A DNA stretch of 57,253 nt. Origin: Actinoallomurus sp. GTDB taxonomy: Bacteria > Actinomycetota > Actinomycetes > Streptosporangiales > Streptosporangiaceae. The notes under the pieces were generated by a model that saw only the letters and a program-made list of their open reading frames with translations, was not told where the DNA came from and ran no database searches. A program made the position numbers and the translations under genes. Location of the stretch: contig JAOPYG010000101.1 in the NCBI GenBank assembly GCA_025964685.1, positions 1-57,253 on the forward strand, in the 5' to 3' direction. Within the stretch, counting starts at the first letter, position 1. Each line of letters begins with the position of its first letter. Of the stretch, positions 39,289 through 53,696 are shown piece after piece.

Positions 39289-40575
39289 ATGCAGCTCGCA
39301 GAGGTATTCGAGCGTGTCGTGGGCCGCGACGCGCAGGTGGAGTTCTTGGCCTATGACGACAGCCGGGCAGGTCCGGCCGGCGCCGACATCACGGTGAACG
39401 TGAGGTCGCCGTACGCGATCTCATATCTCGTCCAGGCTCCGGGGGCGATCGGCCTGGCGCGGGCCTACGTCGCCGGCTACCTGGACATCACCGGTGACAT
39501 GTACACCGCACTGTCCCGCATGCAGGCGGCTCTGGGCGAGCTGACCTGGAGCGAGAAGAGGATTCTGCTGCGGGGCATCATCCGGGACCCGCTGTTGCGC
39601 GCGGCCGCCCTTAGACGTCTGGATCCGCCGCCTCAGGAGGTGCAGCCGGAGCGTCTGCCGATCCTTTCGGGGCTGCTGCGGCACTCCAAGCGCCGCGACG
39701 CCAAGGCGATCTCCCACCACTACGACGTGTCGAACACCTTCTACGAATGGGTGCTCGGGCCGTCGATGGCCTACACCTGCGCGTGCTTCCCGACCGAGGA
39801 CGCGACGCTCGAGCAGGCGCAGTTCCACAAGTTCGACCTGGTCGCGCGCAAGCTCGGGCTGCGCAAGGGCATGCGGCTGCTCGACGTCGGCTGCGGCTGG
39901 GGCGGCATGGTCATGCACGCCGCGCGTGAGTACGGCGTCAAGGCACTCGGCGTCACCCTGTCCAAGCAGCAGGCCGAATGGGCGCAGAAGGCGATCGCCG
40001 AGGCGGGGTTGTCCGAGCTGGCCGAGGTGCGGCACCTGGACTACCGCGACGTGACCGATGGCGATTTCGACGCCGTCAGCTCGATCGGGCTCACCGAGCA
40101 CATCGGCAAGGGCAACCTGCCGTCGTACTTCTCCTTCCTGTACGGCAAGCTCAAGCCGGGCGGCCGGCTGCTGAACCACTGCATCACCCGGCCGGACGAC
40201 GCCCAGCCCGCCATTCGCGAGGACGGCTTCATCAACCGGTACGTCTTTCCCGACGGCGAGCTCGAGGGACCGGGTCACCTGGTCTCGAAGATGCACGACG
40301 CCGGCTTCGAGGTGCGGCACGAGGAGAACCTCCGCGAGCACTACGCGAAGACCCTCACCGGCTGGTGCCGCAACCTGGACGACCACTGGGACGAGGCGGT
40401 CGAGGAGGTCGGTCCGGGCACGGCGCGGGTGTGGCGGCTGTACATGGCCGGCTCGCGGCTCGGGTTCGACGTGAACTGGATCCAGCTGCACCAGGTGCTC
40501 GGCGTCAAGCTTCACGACGACGGACGCTCGGGCATGCCGCTGCGTCCCTCGTTCGAGCCGCCCTTCGAGGGCTGA
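39289..40575 (+). CDS. CFA-type SAM methyltransferase (TmsB/UfaA1-like)
   Basis: A 428-residue S-adenosylmethionine-dependent methyltransferase of the cyclopropane synthase/mycolate methyltransferase family. An N-terminal lipid-binding region (1-120) precedes KAISHHYDVSNTFYEWVLGPSMAYTCACF, the SAM loop LLDVGCGWGGMVMHAA near 200-215 and the SIGLTEHIG block near 266, ending with the GWCRNLDDHWDEAV helix. It presumably adds a methylene to C10 of oleoyl phospholipid, for reduction by the upstream FAD protein. ATG 39289 has AGGCAGG upstream; a GTG at 39283 overlapping the previous stop (GTGA) is an alternative. A strong hairpin terminates the pair. Confidence 0.88.
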   Translation: MQLAEVFERVVGRDAQVEFLAYDDSRAGPAGADITVNVRSPYAISYLVQAPGAIGLARAYVAGYLDITGDMYTALSRMQAALGELTWSEKRILLRGIIRDPLLRAAALRRLDPPPQEVQPERLPILSGLLRHSKRRDAKAISHHYDVSNTFYEWVLGPSMAYTCACFPTEDATLEQAQFHKFDLVARKLGLRKGMRLLDVGCGWGGMVMHAAREYGVKALGVTLSKQQAEWAQKAIAEAGLSELAEVRHLDYRDVTDGDFDAVSSIGLTEHIGKGNLPSYFSFLYGKLKPGGRLLNHCITRPDDAQPAIREDGFINRYVFPDGELEGPGHLVSKMHDAGFEVRHEENLREHYAKTLTGWCRNLDDHWDEAVEEVGPGTARVWRLYMAGSRLGFDVNWIQLHQVLGVKLHDDGRSGMPLRPSFEPPFEG

Positions 40576-40585
40576 CTCCGGCGCA

Positions 40586-40619
40586 GGCCGCCGGTCGTCC
40601 GTGACGGACGCCGGCGGCC
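40586..40619 (+). terminator. Terminator after the 10-methyl fatty acid genes
   Basis: GGCCGCCGG (40586-40594) pairs with CCGGCGGCC (40611-40619), and GTCCG/CGGAC form an inner stem around TGA. It lies 11 bp beyond the methyltransferase stop. Confidence 0.75.
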
Positions 40620-40662
40620 GTGCGCGTGGACAGCCTCACGCGCGCGGCCTACCGTCGCCGCC

Positions 40663-41529
40663 ATGACGGTGATCGACACGGTGGAGGCGAACGGCCTGAC
40701 CTTCGCCTACCTCCAGGCCGGCAGCGGTCCGCTCGCCCTGTGCCTGCACGGCTTTCCCGACTCCGCCCACACCTTCCGGCAGCTGCTGCCCGCGCTCGCC
40801 GAGGCGGGGTACCACGCGGTCGCGCCGTTCCAGCGTGGGTACGCCCCGACGGCGGTGCCCGCCGACGGCGCCTACCAGACCGGTGCGCTGGCCGCCGACG
40901 CCAACGCCCTGCACGAGGCGCTGGGCGGGTCAGGCGACGCGGTCCTCATCGGGCACGACTGGGGTGCCGCCGCGACGTACGCGGCGGCGGCGCACGAGCC
41001 GTCGCGTTGGCGCCGTGCCGTCGCCATGTCGGTGCCGCCGTTGCCGGCCATGGCGTCGGGGTTCCTGGACTATGACCAGCTGAAGCGGTCCTTCTACATG
41101 TTCCTGTTCCAGACGCCGCTGGCCGAGACGGCCGTCTCGGCGGACGGCATGGCCTTCCTGGACCGGTTGTGGGCCGACTGGTCGCCCGGGTATGACGCGA
41201 CGGCGGACCTGGAGTACGTCAAGGCGTGCCTGCGCGAGCCGGAGAACCTCACCGCCGCACTGGGCTACTACCGGACGATGTTCGGCTCTTCGGCGCACGT
41301 GGCCGCGTACGCCGACGAACAGAGGGCCGCGCGGCGGCCCGGCGAGCGGCCGATCCTGTACCTGCACGGCGGCGCCGACGGGTGCCTCGCCGCGGGCCGG
41401 ACGCAGGACGTCGAGCGGCATCTTCCGCCGGGCTCGCGGGCCGAGATCGTGCCGGGAGCAGGCCACTTCCCGCATCTGGAGCGGCCCGCCGCGGTCAATG
41501 CGCTGATCATGGACTGGTTTCGCCGGTAA
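40663..41529 (+). CDS. Alpha/beta hydrolase, epoxide hydrolase-like
   Basis: A 288-residue alpha/beta hydrolase. The oxyanion motif LHGFPDSAHTF is at about 28-38, the nucleophile elbow LIGHDWGAA near 97-105 has Asp rather than Ser, and the catalytic His is in VPGAGHFPHLERP near 268. An Asp nucleophile in GHDWG is characteristic of epoxide hydrolases and haloalkane dehalogenases; without a clear tyrosine pair the exact activity is open. It stands between the 10-methyl fatty acid genes and a P450, where an epoxide-opening or lipid-hydrolysing role would make sense, but that is inference. Confidence 0.85.
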   Translation: MTVIDTVEANGLTFAYLQAGSGPLALCLHGFPDSAHTFRQLLPALAEAGYHAVAPFQRGYAPTAVPADGAYQTGALAADANALHEALGGSGDAVLIGHDWGAAATYAAAAHEPSRWRRAVAMSVPPLPAMASGFLDYDQLKRSFYMFLFQTPLAETAVSADGMAFLDRLWADWSPGYDATADLEYVKACLREPENLTAALGYYRTMFGSSAHVAAYADEQRAARRPGERPILYLHGGADGCLAAGRTQDVERHLPPGSRAEIVPGAGHFPHLERPAAVNALIMDWFRR

Positions 41530-41666
41530 TGTGCCCTCACGCCCGCGCCGAGCGCCTCACGTGACCGCGCGGATTTCGGTGGGCGCCCTCCCTTGTTGCC
41601 GGGGGCGCGGGCTTGGCAGGATGGACCCCGAACGGGATTCTAGTTGTGGAGAGAAGTGAGCCGGCA

Positions 41667-42920
<1,254 letters not shown>

Positions 42921-42928
42921 GCGTCGGC

Positions 42929-43654
42929 TCAGCGCACGACGCGGAGCGACCGGACCACGTGGCCGATGTCGGGCAGCAGGTGGTTCTGGTTCCCCGGGAT
43001 GGTGATCTCCACGATCGCGGGAAGCGTGCGCCCGGTGTCCACCGCGACCACGACCTCGGTCTGGCTGTTCTGCACCCGGTCGGTGTCGGTGGTGTGGGTC
43101 ATCCGGAACGCCGTGACCCACGCGGAGTGACGGTCGACCGTCATCGCGGCGCCGGCCAGGTCCTTGCGGGCGCCGTCATAGCCGTACAGGTTCTTGATGA
43201 AGGCGGCCCCGGTGAGCTCGGCGGCGGCCCGCAGGCGCTGCGTCCCCGGCACGCTGAGCTTCGGGCCGAGCGGTTCGATGCTGACGGACGCGTACCAGAA
43301 GTGCTTGTAGTCCTTGACCTTGCCGTCGATCCCCTGGCCCGACGAGGGGTCGCCCGCCGTCTTGGCCGTCGTCTTCCACGGCGGCCCGAAGCGGGCATAG
43401 GAGAGGCCCACCTTCTGGTTCACCGTGCGCCCGGTCACCCGGGACCCGGGGCCGCGGAAGACCGGAAGGGGGCCGGCCGGGGTGCCGGTGGGCCGCCACG
43501 TCAGCGCGGGCACGCCGGTCGGCGCCGCGGTGACCAGCGGATAAGCGCCGGCGAAGGCGTCCGGTCCGGCCTCGGTCTGCCGGCTGAGCACAAAGACGAT
43601 CGCCGCCGCGACCGCGAGGACGAATACGGCAGCGACGGCGATCAACGACTTCAC
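42929..43654 (-). CDS. Exported single-anchor hypothetical protein
   Basis: A 241-residue protein with an uncleaved or signal-type helix at residues 4-24 (LIAVAAVFVLAVAAAIVFVL) and no lipobox Cys. The exported part has a Pro-rich linker (about 40-75) and a compact mixed domain with TGRTVNQKVGLSYARFGPPW and WYASVSIEPLG, ending in HVVRSLRVVR. As I recall this pattern is a conserved actinobacterial family of unknown function. The GTG start has no strong ribosome site. It lies 19 bp after the acyl-CoA ligase gene on the same strand and may be co-transcribed with it. Confidence 0.72.
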   Translation of the reverse strand: MKSLIAVAAVFVLAVAAAIVFVLSRQTEAGPDAFAGAYPLVTAAPTGVPALTWRPTGTPAGPLPVFRGPGSRVTGRTVNQKVGLSYARFGPPWKTTAKTAGDPSSGQGIDGKVKDYKHFWYASVSIEPLGPKLSVPGTQRLRAAAELTGAAFIKNLYGYDGARKDLAGAAMTVDRHSAWVTAFRMTHTTDTDRVQNSQTEVVVAVDTGRTLPAIVEITIPGNQNHLLPDIGHVVRSLRVVR

Positions 43655-43673
43655 GGGTCGTAAGCGTACGGAA

Positions 43674-45215
43674 TCAGCGGAGCTCGCGCTTGAGGATCTT
43701 CCCGGTGGCCGTCATCGGAAGTTCGTCGCGGAACTCGACGACGCGGGGGTACTTGTAGTTCGCGAGGTTCTCCTTCGCCCAGGAGACCAGCTCGCCCTCG
43801 GTCGTCGTGGCGCCGTGCACCGGGATGACGTACGCCTTGATCTCCTCGCCGTGGCTGTCATGCGGGACGCCGACGACGGCGGCGAGCGAGACGCCCGGAT
43901 GCGTCATCAGCAGCTCCTCGACCTCACGCGGGTACACGTTGAACCCGCCACGGATGATCATGTCCTTGGAGCGGTCGATGATGTAGTAGAAGCCGTCCTC
44001 GTCGCGGCGCGCGATGTCGCCGGTGCGGAACCACCCGTCGCGCATCACCTCCGCGCTGGCCTCCGGACGCTGGTAATAGCCCTTCATGACGCAGTGCCCG
44101 CGCACGGCGATCTCGCCCGGCCCGTCACCCGCGTCCTTCCAGTCGTCCTCGACGAGCTTCATCTGCACGCCCCAGATCGGCTGCCCGATCGAACCCGGCC
44201 GGGCCGGGCGGTCCGGCCGGTTGAAGGACGCGACCGGAGAGGTCTCCGACAGGCCGTAGCCCTCGACGACGTCCACGCCGAAGCGCTCGCCGAACCGCGT
44301 CAAGACCTCCAGCGGCATGGCGGACCCGCCGCTCGCGGCCGTCGTGAGGTTCGCGGCGATCTGGTCGAGCTGCCCCTGGTCATGCCCGCCCTCATGCGTC
44401 AGCAGGCCCCAGTACATCGTGGGGACCCCCGCGAAAAAGGTGATCTTCTCGGCGAGCATGAGGTCGAGCGTGGCGCCCGCCTCGAAGCGCGGCATGAGGA
44501 CGATCGTGGCGTGCCGGAGGAATCCGGTGTTGAGGACGACCGACTGGCCGAACGCGTGGAACAGCGGCAGCGCGGCCAGGAAGACGTCGTGACCCGAGCC
44601 TTCGAACATGCTGTCGTTGACCATCGCGTTCATCAGCATGTTCTGGTGGGTGAGCTCGGCGCCCTTGGGGCGGCCCGTCGTACCGCTGGGGTAGAGGATC
44701 ACCGCGGTGTCGGTGGCTTCCGTCTGCTCGGTCTCGAACTCTCCCGGCTGGTCGCCGATCGCCGCCCAGAGCGACTCGCCGTACGGCACCTCGGTCGCGA
44801 GCGGCGTGGCGGGCAGCACGAAGAACTGCTCGCAGCCGGGGATGTCGCCGAAGGCGCCCCAGCCGGCCTCGCCGAGCGGCAGCTCCGGCGTGCCCTCGAA
44901 GCAGAACAGCGCCTTCGCGTCGGAGTCCTCCAGGTGGTAGGCGATCTCGCGCCGCTTCAGCAGGACGTTCAGCGGCACGACGACCGCGCCGGCCTTGAGG
45001 ATGCCGAAGTAGACCATCGGAAAGTAGGGCAGATTGGGACAGGCGAGTGCGACCTTGTCGCCGGGGCCGATGCCGCGTGAACGCAGCAGGTTGGCCACCT
45101 GGTTCGCGATCGTGTTCACGAAGCTGTACGACAGGCGCATGTCGCCGAAGACCAGGGCGTCGCGGTCGGGGGTGTCGTGTGCGGCGTCGTCCAGGACGAC
45201 CGAGAGATTGAGCAT
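43674..45215 (-). CDS. Fatty acid-CoA ligase (AMP-binding enzyme)
   Basis: A 513-residue ANL enzyme. The P-loop YPSGTTGRPKGAELTHQNM is near 174-192, GYGLSETSPVASFN near 314-327, GDIAR with GYYQRPEASAEVM just before it, and the catalytic lysine region PMTATGKILKREL ends the protein. It belongs with the shorter FadD-type ligases (compare FadD13-like 500-residue forms) rather than the 565-residue enzyme at 31459. GCAGGAG lies before the ATG, immediately after a large hairpin that could influence translation. Neighbours (P450, methyl-branched fatty acid genes) suggest a branched or long-chain acyl substrate. Confidence 0.92.
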   Translation of the reverse strand: MLNLSVVLDDAAHDTPDRDALVFGDMRLSYSFVNTIANQVANLLRSRGIGPGDKVALACPNLPYFPMVYFGILKAGAVVVPLNVLLKRREIAYHLEDSDAKALFCFEGTPELPLGEAGWGAFGDIPGCEQFFVLPATPLATEVPYGESLWAAIGDQPGEFETEQTEATDTAVILYPSGTTGRPKGAELTHQNMLMNAMVNDSMFEGSGHDVFLAALPLFHAFGQSVVLNTGFLRHATIVLMPRFEAGATLDLMLAEKITFFAGVPTMYWGLLTHEGGHDQGQLDQIAANLTTAASGGSAMPLEVLTRFGERFGVDVVEGYGLSETSPVASFNRPDRPARPGSIGQPIWGVQMKLVEDDWKDAGDGPGEIAVRGHCVMKGYYQRPEASAEVMRDGWFRTGDIARRDEDGFYYIIDRSKDMIIRGGFNVYPREVEELLMTHPGVSLAAVVGVPHDSHGEEIKAYVIPVHGATTTEGELVSWAKENLANYKYPRVVEFRDELPMTATGKILKRELR

Positions 45216-45226
45216 CGGCTACTCCT

Positions 45227-45271
45227 GCTGCGATATCAACGGGGGCGGGTCACCCCCATTGATATCGCAGC
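45227..45271 (-). terminator. Long hairpin between LPMO and acyl-CoA ligase genes
   Basis: The arms GCTGCGATATCAA (45227-45239) and TTGATATCGCAGC (45259-45271) are perfect complements, and after a single C.A mismatch GGGGG and CCCCC continue the stem: 18 pairs around a 7-nt loop. On the minus strand it follows the LPMO stop by 7 nt and ends directly before the ligase ribosome site, so it is a terminator, a translational control element or an operator. Confidence 0.75.
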
Positions 45272-45278
45272 CGGGGGG

Positions 45279-45863
45279 TCAGCCGAAGACGACGTCGGCG
45301 CAGGAGTAGAAGGCGTTCGCGGTGTCGGCGATGTCCCATACGGAGAGAATCAGCTGCCTGCCGTGCCGGGACGGGAGGGTGCCCCGGTGCGTGACAGGGT
45401 TGGGCGGCCGCTGGCCGCCGTAGCTGACCTGCAGAAACGGCTGGGACTCCAGGGCGGACCTGGTGAGCGGCTGCGTCGGGTCGTATCCGCTCTTGGTGAT
45501 GAAGTAGCGGAACGACGAGGTCGCGTGGATGGCGGTGAAGGTCCAGGTGAACCCGTACGACGCGCCGCTCGTCATCGACGCGGCCGGCCACGTGCCGCCG
45601 CGCGGGTCGTCGAGCGGGGCGAACTCACTGTGGTTCGCGCTGCAGATGTGGCCGTCGGCGGGACCGGCCTGGGGGAATCCCTTCGGGCCCTCGACGCTCT
45701 GCGGCTCGTACTGGATCGAGCCGCAACCCGAGACCTGCTGCTGGGCGCACCGGTAGCTACGGCTGGGCGGTGACGTCGTGTATCCGTGCGAGAAGGCCGG
45801 GGTGGCGGTCGCGAGCGTGAGCGCGGCGGCCGCGACGACGGCGAGGGCGAGCTTTCCTGGCAT
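45279..45863 (-). CDS. Secreted AA10 lytic polysaccharide monooxygenase
   Basis: A 194-residue exported copper enzyme. The signal peptide ends at ...TPAFS and the mature protein begins with H26 (HGYTTSPPSRSYRC), the N-terminal copper-brace histidine. The second copper His is in TFTAIHATSSFRYFITK, and cysteines in SYRC, GCGS, HICS and YSCAD can form the two usual disulfides. WDIADTANAFYSCADVVF ends the chitin-binding-type domain; there is no extra binding module, so it is a single-domain AA10 of about 169 residues. It oxidatively cleaves chitin or cellulose. The gene is monocistronic, with a strong hairpin behind it. Confidence 0.93.
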   Translation of the reverse strand: MPGKLALAVVAAAALTLATATPAFSHGYTTSPPSRSYRCAQQQVSGCGSIQYEPQSVEGPKGFPQAGPADGHICSANHSEFAPLDDPRGGTWPAASMTSGASYGFTWTFTAIHATSSFRYFITKSGYDPTQPLTRSALESQPFLQVSYGGQRPPNPVTHRGTLPSRHGRQLILSVWDIADTANAFYSCADVVFG

Positions 45864-46035
45864 GTGACTCTCCTTGGGGGCGGGGGAGGTCGGTCAGCGC
45901 TGGAGGTCACCTCACTGCCCCTGAATTTACTGGAAACCTTCCTAAAAGTCAGGTAGCCGGTGAGGGTGGGTATACGTCACCTCCCGGCCACCCGAGCTCG
46001 GTGGTCCTTGCTTGCGTCTGCGCTAGTCTTGGGAT

Positions 46036-46071
46036 ATGCGCTCTCGGCAGCTCCTTAGCCGGCCGCGTTGA
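46036..46071 (+). CDS. Putative leuS leader peptide
   Basis: An 11-codon ORF, MRSRQLLSRPR, with tandem Leu codons CTC-CTT at 46051-46056 just before the first leader hairpin. A ribosome stalled there for lack of leucyl-tRNA would cover the hairpin's left arm. It has no ribosome site but may be leaderless, starting at the transcription start. Confidence 0.5.
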   Translation: MRSRQLLSRPR

Positions 46072-46095
46072 CGTAGGTCCTCAGTCGACGCGGCA

Positions 46096-46119
46096 GCCCC
46101 TCCTGTGCGAGGGGCGTTT
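46096..46119 (+). terminator. Attenuator terminator hairpin of leuS
   Basis: GCCCCTC-CTGTGC-GAGGGGC is a perfect 7-bp stem with a 6-nt loop, followed by GTTT. An alternative pairing of CTGTGC (46103-46108 region) with GCACAG near 46141-46146 would disrupt it. Confidence 0.6.
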
Positions 46120-46175
46120 CCATGCAAGGGGCACAGTTTCGTGAGCCGAAGCCGTGCGAAATCAGACGAGGAACG

Positions 46176-48641
<2,466 letters not shown>

Positions 48642-48686
48642 CCGGTCGTCCTGCGGCCGAATGCCCGCAAACGCGACGTCAAAGCG

Positions 48687-48716
48687 GTGAGGGCACCCCT
48701 TCCGGGGTGCCCTCAC
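48687..48716. terminator. Bidirectional terminator between leuS and lexA
   Basis: GTGAGGGCACCCC (48687-48699) and GGGGTGCCCTCAC (48704-48716) form a perfect 13-bp stem with a TTCC loop between the convergent genes. Confidence 0.85.
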
Positions 48717-48757
48717 GCGTGCACAGTGCCAGGAGACGCGGCAGGTCGCGGTGTCGG

Positions 48758-49456
48758 TCACATCTTGCGGAGCACCGCCACGACCCGGCCGAGGATCGTC
48801 GCGTCGTCGCCCGGGATCGGGTCGTACGCCGGGTTGTGGGGCATCAGCCACACCTTCTCGTCGCGGCGCTTCAGCGTCTTCACGGTGGCCTCGCCGTCGA
48901 TCATCGCCGCGACGATGTCGCCGTTCTCGGCCACCGGCTGCTGACGGACCACGACCCAGTCGCCGTCGGCGATCGCGGCCTCGATCATCGAGTCGCCGCT
49001 GACGTTGAGGAGGAAGTGGGTGCCCTCGCCGACGAGCTGCTTGGGCAGCGCGAAGACGTCCTCGACCGCTTCCTCGGCGAGGATCGGACCACCGGCCGCG
49101 ATGCGGCCCACGAGAGGCACGTACGTGGGGGAGGGGCGTGTCGCCGTCTCCTGCCCGGACGTGGTCTCGTACGACTCCGGCTCGTTCTGCGCGGAGGGCG
49201 AGCCGGGCATGCGGACCACGACGGCGCGCGGGCGGTTGGGGTCGCGCAGCAGGAAGCCCTTGCGCTGCAGCGCCCGCAGCTGGTGGGACACGCTGGAGGT
49301 GCTGGTGAGCCCGACCGACTCGCCGATCTCGCGCATCGACGGGGGGTAGCCGCGCCGCTGTACGGAGTCGCGGATCACCTCCAGGACCTTGCGCTGGCGT
49401 GCCGTCAGGCCGGTCTCGTCGCGCGGGCCGTCGGGCATTTCCCGGACCTTGCTCAT
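48758..49456 (-). CDS. lexA: LexA, SOS-response repressor
   Basis: A 232-residue repressor-protease. The N-terminal winged helix is at about 17-80 ([42 protein letters not shown]), then a flexible linker (85-115). The peptidase S24 domain has the Ala-Gly autocleavage site in VGRIAAGGP near 122, the nucleophile Ser in VSGDSMIEA near 152 and the Lys in [10 protein letters not shown] near 189. All catalytic parts are intact. Two SOS boxes lie in the divergent region to the LysM gene, one 93 bp and one 163 bp upstream, giving the usual autoregulation and co-control of the neighbour. Confidence 0.97.
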   Translation of the reverse strand: MSKVREMPDGPRDETGLTARQRKVLEVIRDSVQRRGYPPSMREIGESVGLTSTSSVSHQLRALQRKGFLLRDPNRPRAVVVRMPGSPSAQNEPESYETTSGQETATRPSPTYVPLVGRIAAGGPILAEEAVEDVFALPKQLVGEGTHFLLNVSGDSMIEAAIADGDWVVVRQQPVAENGDIVAAMIDGEATVKTLKRRDEKVWLMPHNPAYDPIPGDDATILGRVVAVLRKM

Positions 49457-49548
49457 GTGTGTCTCCGCTGGATGACTGTGCTCCGGTGACGCGCTGTCGC
49501 CGGCATTTCGCTCCTGTAGACGGACGTTAGCGCCTTGTCGCTAAATGA

Positions 49549-49564
49549 TCAAACACCTGTTCGA
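49549..49564. promoter_or_regulatory. SOS box 1 (LexA site)
   Basis: TCAAACACCTGTTCGA matches the actinobacterial LexA consensus TCGAAC-N4-GTTCGA with one change in the left arm. It lies 93 bp upstream of lexA and probably serves its autoregulation. Confidence 0.8.
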
Positions 49565-49618
49565 AGATGTCCTGGAAATTTGCCAGTGCTCTGCGGTACA
49601 ACTCGTACTGATGTTCGA

Positions 49619-49634
49619 TCGAAATTGCGTTCGA
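49619..49634. promoter_or_regulatory. SOS box 2 (LexA site)
   Basis: TCGAAATTGCGTTCGA differs from TCGAAC-N4-GTTCGA at one base and lies 22 bp before the LysM gene start. An overlapping TGTTCGATCGAA (49613-49624) adds partial half-sites. Confidence 0.8.
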
Positions 49635-49655
49635 CTCATCAGAGGGGAGACCGAC

Positions 49656-49988
49656 ATGAGCATGACCGCTCACACTCACTCTTCGGTGCCCGTCCGGCTC
49701 ACCCGGCGGGGTCGCGTCGTCGTCATCTGCACCGCCGCTATGGTGCTCCTCGTGGGCTTCTGGATTGGGGCGCGCCACGGGGCCCGCGCCACGTCCGGCG
49801 GGGAGCGGGGGCCGGCCGCCAGCCGGGAGTCGGTGATCGTGGGGCGGCATGACACGCTGTGGGGCATTGCCGTGCGCGCCCGGCCGGACGTCGACCCCCG
49901 CGTCACGGTCCAGCGCATGATCGACCTCAACGCGCTCTCCGGTGCCGTCGTCAACCCGGGGCAGAAGGTCTACATCCCGTCGAGGTGA
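49656..49988 (+). CDS. SOS-controlled LysM membrane protein (ChiZ/YneA-like)
   Basis: A 110-residue protein. A short cytoplasmic N-terminus (1-19) is followed by one transmembrane helix at about 20-38 (RVVVICTAAMVLLVGFWIG), a linker, and an extracytoplasmic LysM domain at about 58-108 (SVIVGRHDTLWGIAVRARPD, MIDLNALSG, VNPGQKVYIPSR) that binds peptidoglycan. The design and position divergent from lexA match Rv2719c (ChiZ), corynebacterial DivS and Bacillus YneA, which block division during the SOS response. An SOS box lies 22 bp before the ATG, and AGAGGGGAG is its ribosome site. Division inhibition is inferred from family and context. Confidence 0.88.
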   Translation: MSMTAHTHSSVPVRLTRRGRVVVICTAAMVLLVGFWIGARHGARATSGGERGPAASRESVIVGRHDTLWGIAVRARPDVDPRVTVQRMIDLNALSGAVVNPGQKVYIPSR

Positions 49989-50163
49989 CGGGTTTCGGGG
50001 TGCCCGCCGCTGCGGGATCTTCTGGGAGATCTCGGCTCAATCGAGGCCCGGTCGGGCCTGCGACACGCCGGTGATCTGCCGTAAGCCGTGACCTGAGCGG
50101 CCTCTTCGTGCATGTGTTGCCGACGAGGTTGCGGAGGCCATCCTGGAGTCGTACGGTGGGACC

Positions 50164-50208
50164 ACAACATCTAGTAGTTACATTGATGTAGTTCACCATA
50201 GGTTGTGG
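50164..50208. promoter_or_regulatory. Pair of NrdR boxes before nrdR-nrdJ
   Basis: ACAACATCTAGTAGTT (50164-50179) and TCACCATAGGTTGTGG (50193-50208) each resemble the NrdR box acaCwAtATaTwGtgt. They are spaced about 30 bp apart, close to three helical turns, as in known NrdR-controlled promoters. Confidence 0.65.
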
Positions 50209-50234
50209 TTACACAGTGAAGTCGGTGTAACCAC
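50205..50234. promoter_or_regulatory. 10-bp inverted repeat before nrdR
   Basis: GTGGTTACAC (50205-50214) and GTGTAACCAC (50225-50234) are perfect complements with a 10-nt spacer, overlapping the second NrdR box and ending 38 bp before the nrdR start. It may be an mRNA hairpin or a further operator. Confidence 0.5.
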
Positions 50235-50271
50235 GACGTAACGCCGTGCCGTGGGGGAGGGGGATCGAGGC

Positions 50272-50727
50272 ATGCATTGCCCGTTCTGCCGCAATCCCGA
50301 CAGCAGGGTGATCGACAGCCGTTCCACCGAGGACGGATCCGCGATCCGGCGGCGCCGGTCGTGTTCTGAGTGCGGGCGTCGGTTCACCACTCAGGAGACG
50401 GTGCTGCTGATGGTCGCCAAGCGCAGCGGCGTCACCGAGCCGTTCTCCCGCGAGAAGATCATCGCGGGGGTGCGCCGGGCCTGCCAGGGGCGTCCTGTCA
50501 CAGAGGACGCGCTGGCCCAGCTCGGCCAGCGGGTCGAAGAGGCGATTCGAGCCACCGGCAACGCCGAGATGCGCTCGCACGAAGTGGGGCTCGCCATCCT
50601 CGGACCGCTGCGTGAGCTCGACGAAGTCGCCTACCTGAGATTCGCCTCCGTCTACCGGGGGTTCGAGTCGATCGACGACTTCGAGAAGGAAATCGAAACT
50701 CTTCGCGCGGCCGAACGCGGCCGGTAA
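50272..50727 (+). CDS. nrdR: Transcriptional repressor NrdR
   Basis: A 151-residue zinc/ATP-cone repressor of ribonucleotide reductase genes. The zinc ribbon is [19 protein letters not shown] and [13 protein letters not shown], with Cys pairs at 3/6 and 31/34; the ATP-cone covers about 46-136 ([36 protein letters not shown]). The ATG at 50272, giving MHCPFC at the extreme N-terminus, is the conserved family start and has GGGGAGGGGG upstream. It forms an operon with nrdJ 72 bp downstream and is preceded by two NrdR boxes, so it represses its own operon when dATP is high. Confidence 0.96.
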   Translation: MHCPFCRNPDSRVIDSRSTEDGSAIRRRRSCSECGRRFTTQETVLLMVAKRSGVTEPFSREKIIAGVRRACQGRPVTEDALAQLGQRVEEAIRATGNAEMRSHEVGLAILGPLRELDEVAYLRFASVYRGFESIDDFEKEIETLRAAERGR

Positions 50728-50799
50728 CGCCGGTCCGCTCGCGCGTGTTGTACGAGTAATCCTGAAGATGGGCCGGTGCGGCCCGAGAAGGGGGAGGTC

Positions 50800-53631
<2,832 letters not shown>

Positions 53632-53696
53632 TAGTGAGCACCGCCGCGGCAGAGACGATTCTGCGCTGAAAGGAACGCGCAGAGTGATTGGGTAGA

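Larger units (their letters stand above)
45864..46175 (+). promoter_or_regulatory. leuS leader region with probable Leu attenuator
   Basis: A 312-bp gap. The left part is the shared LPMO/leuS promoter region. A possible -10 TAGTCT lies at 46024-46029, which would put +1 at the leader ATG at 46036. Then come a short ORF with two adjacent Leu codons (46036-46071), an 11-bp hairpin (46062-46072 with 46084-46094) whose left arm covers the ORF stop, and a terminator-like hairpin (46096-46115) followed by TTT. Attenuation of leuS in actinomycetes is known from comparative work; its working here is inference. Confidence 0.6.

Noticed and set aside
45864-46175. T-box leader for leuS
   Set aside because: No TGGNACCGCG-type T-box sequence; the short Leu-codon ORF plus terminator points to ribosome-mediated attenuation instead.
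49989-50271. Cobalamin riboswitch before nrdR-nrdJ
   Set aside because: No B12-box-like core or multi-stem layout in the 283-bp gap; NrdR boxes explain the region better.
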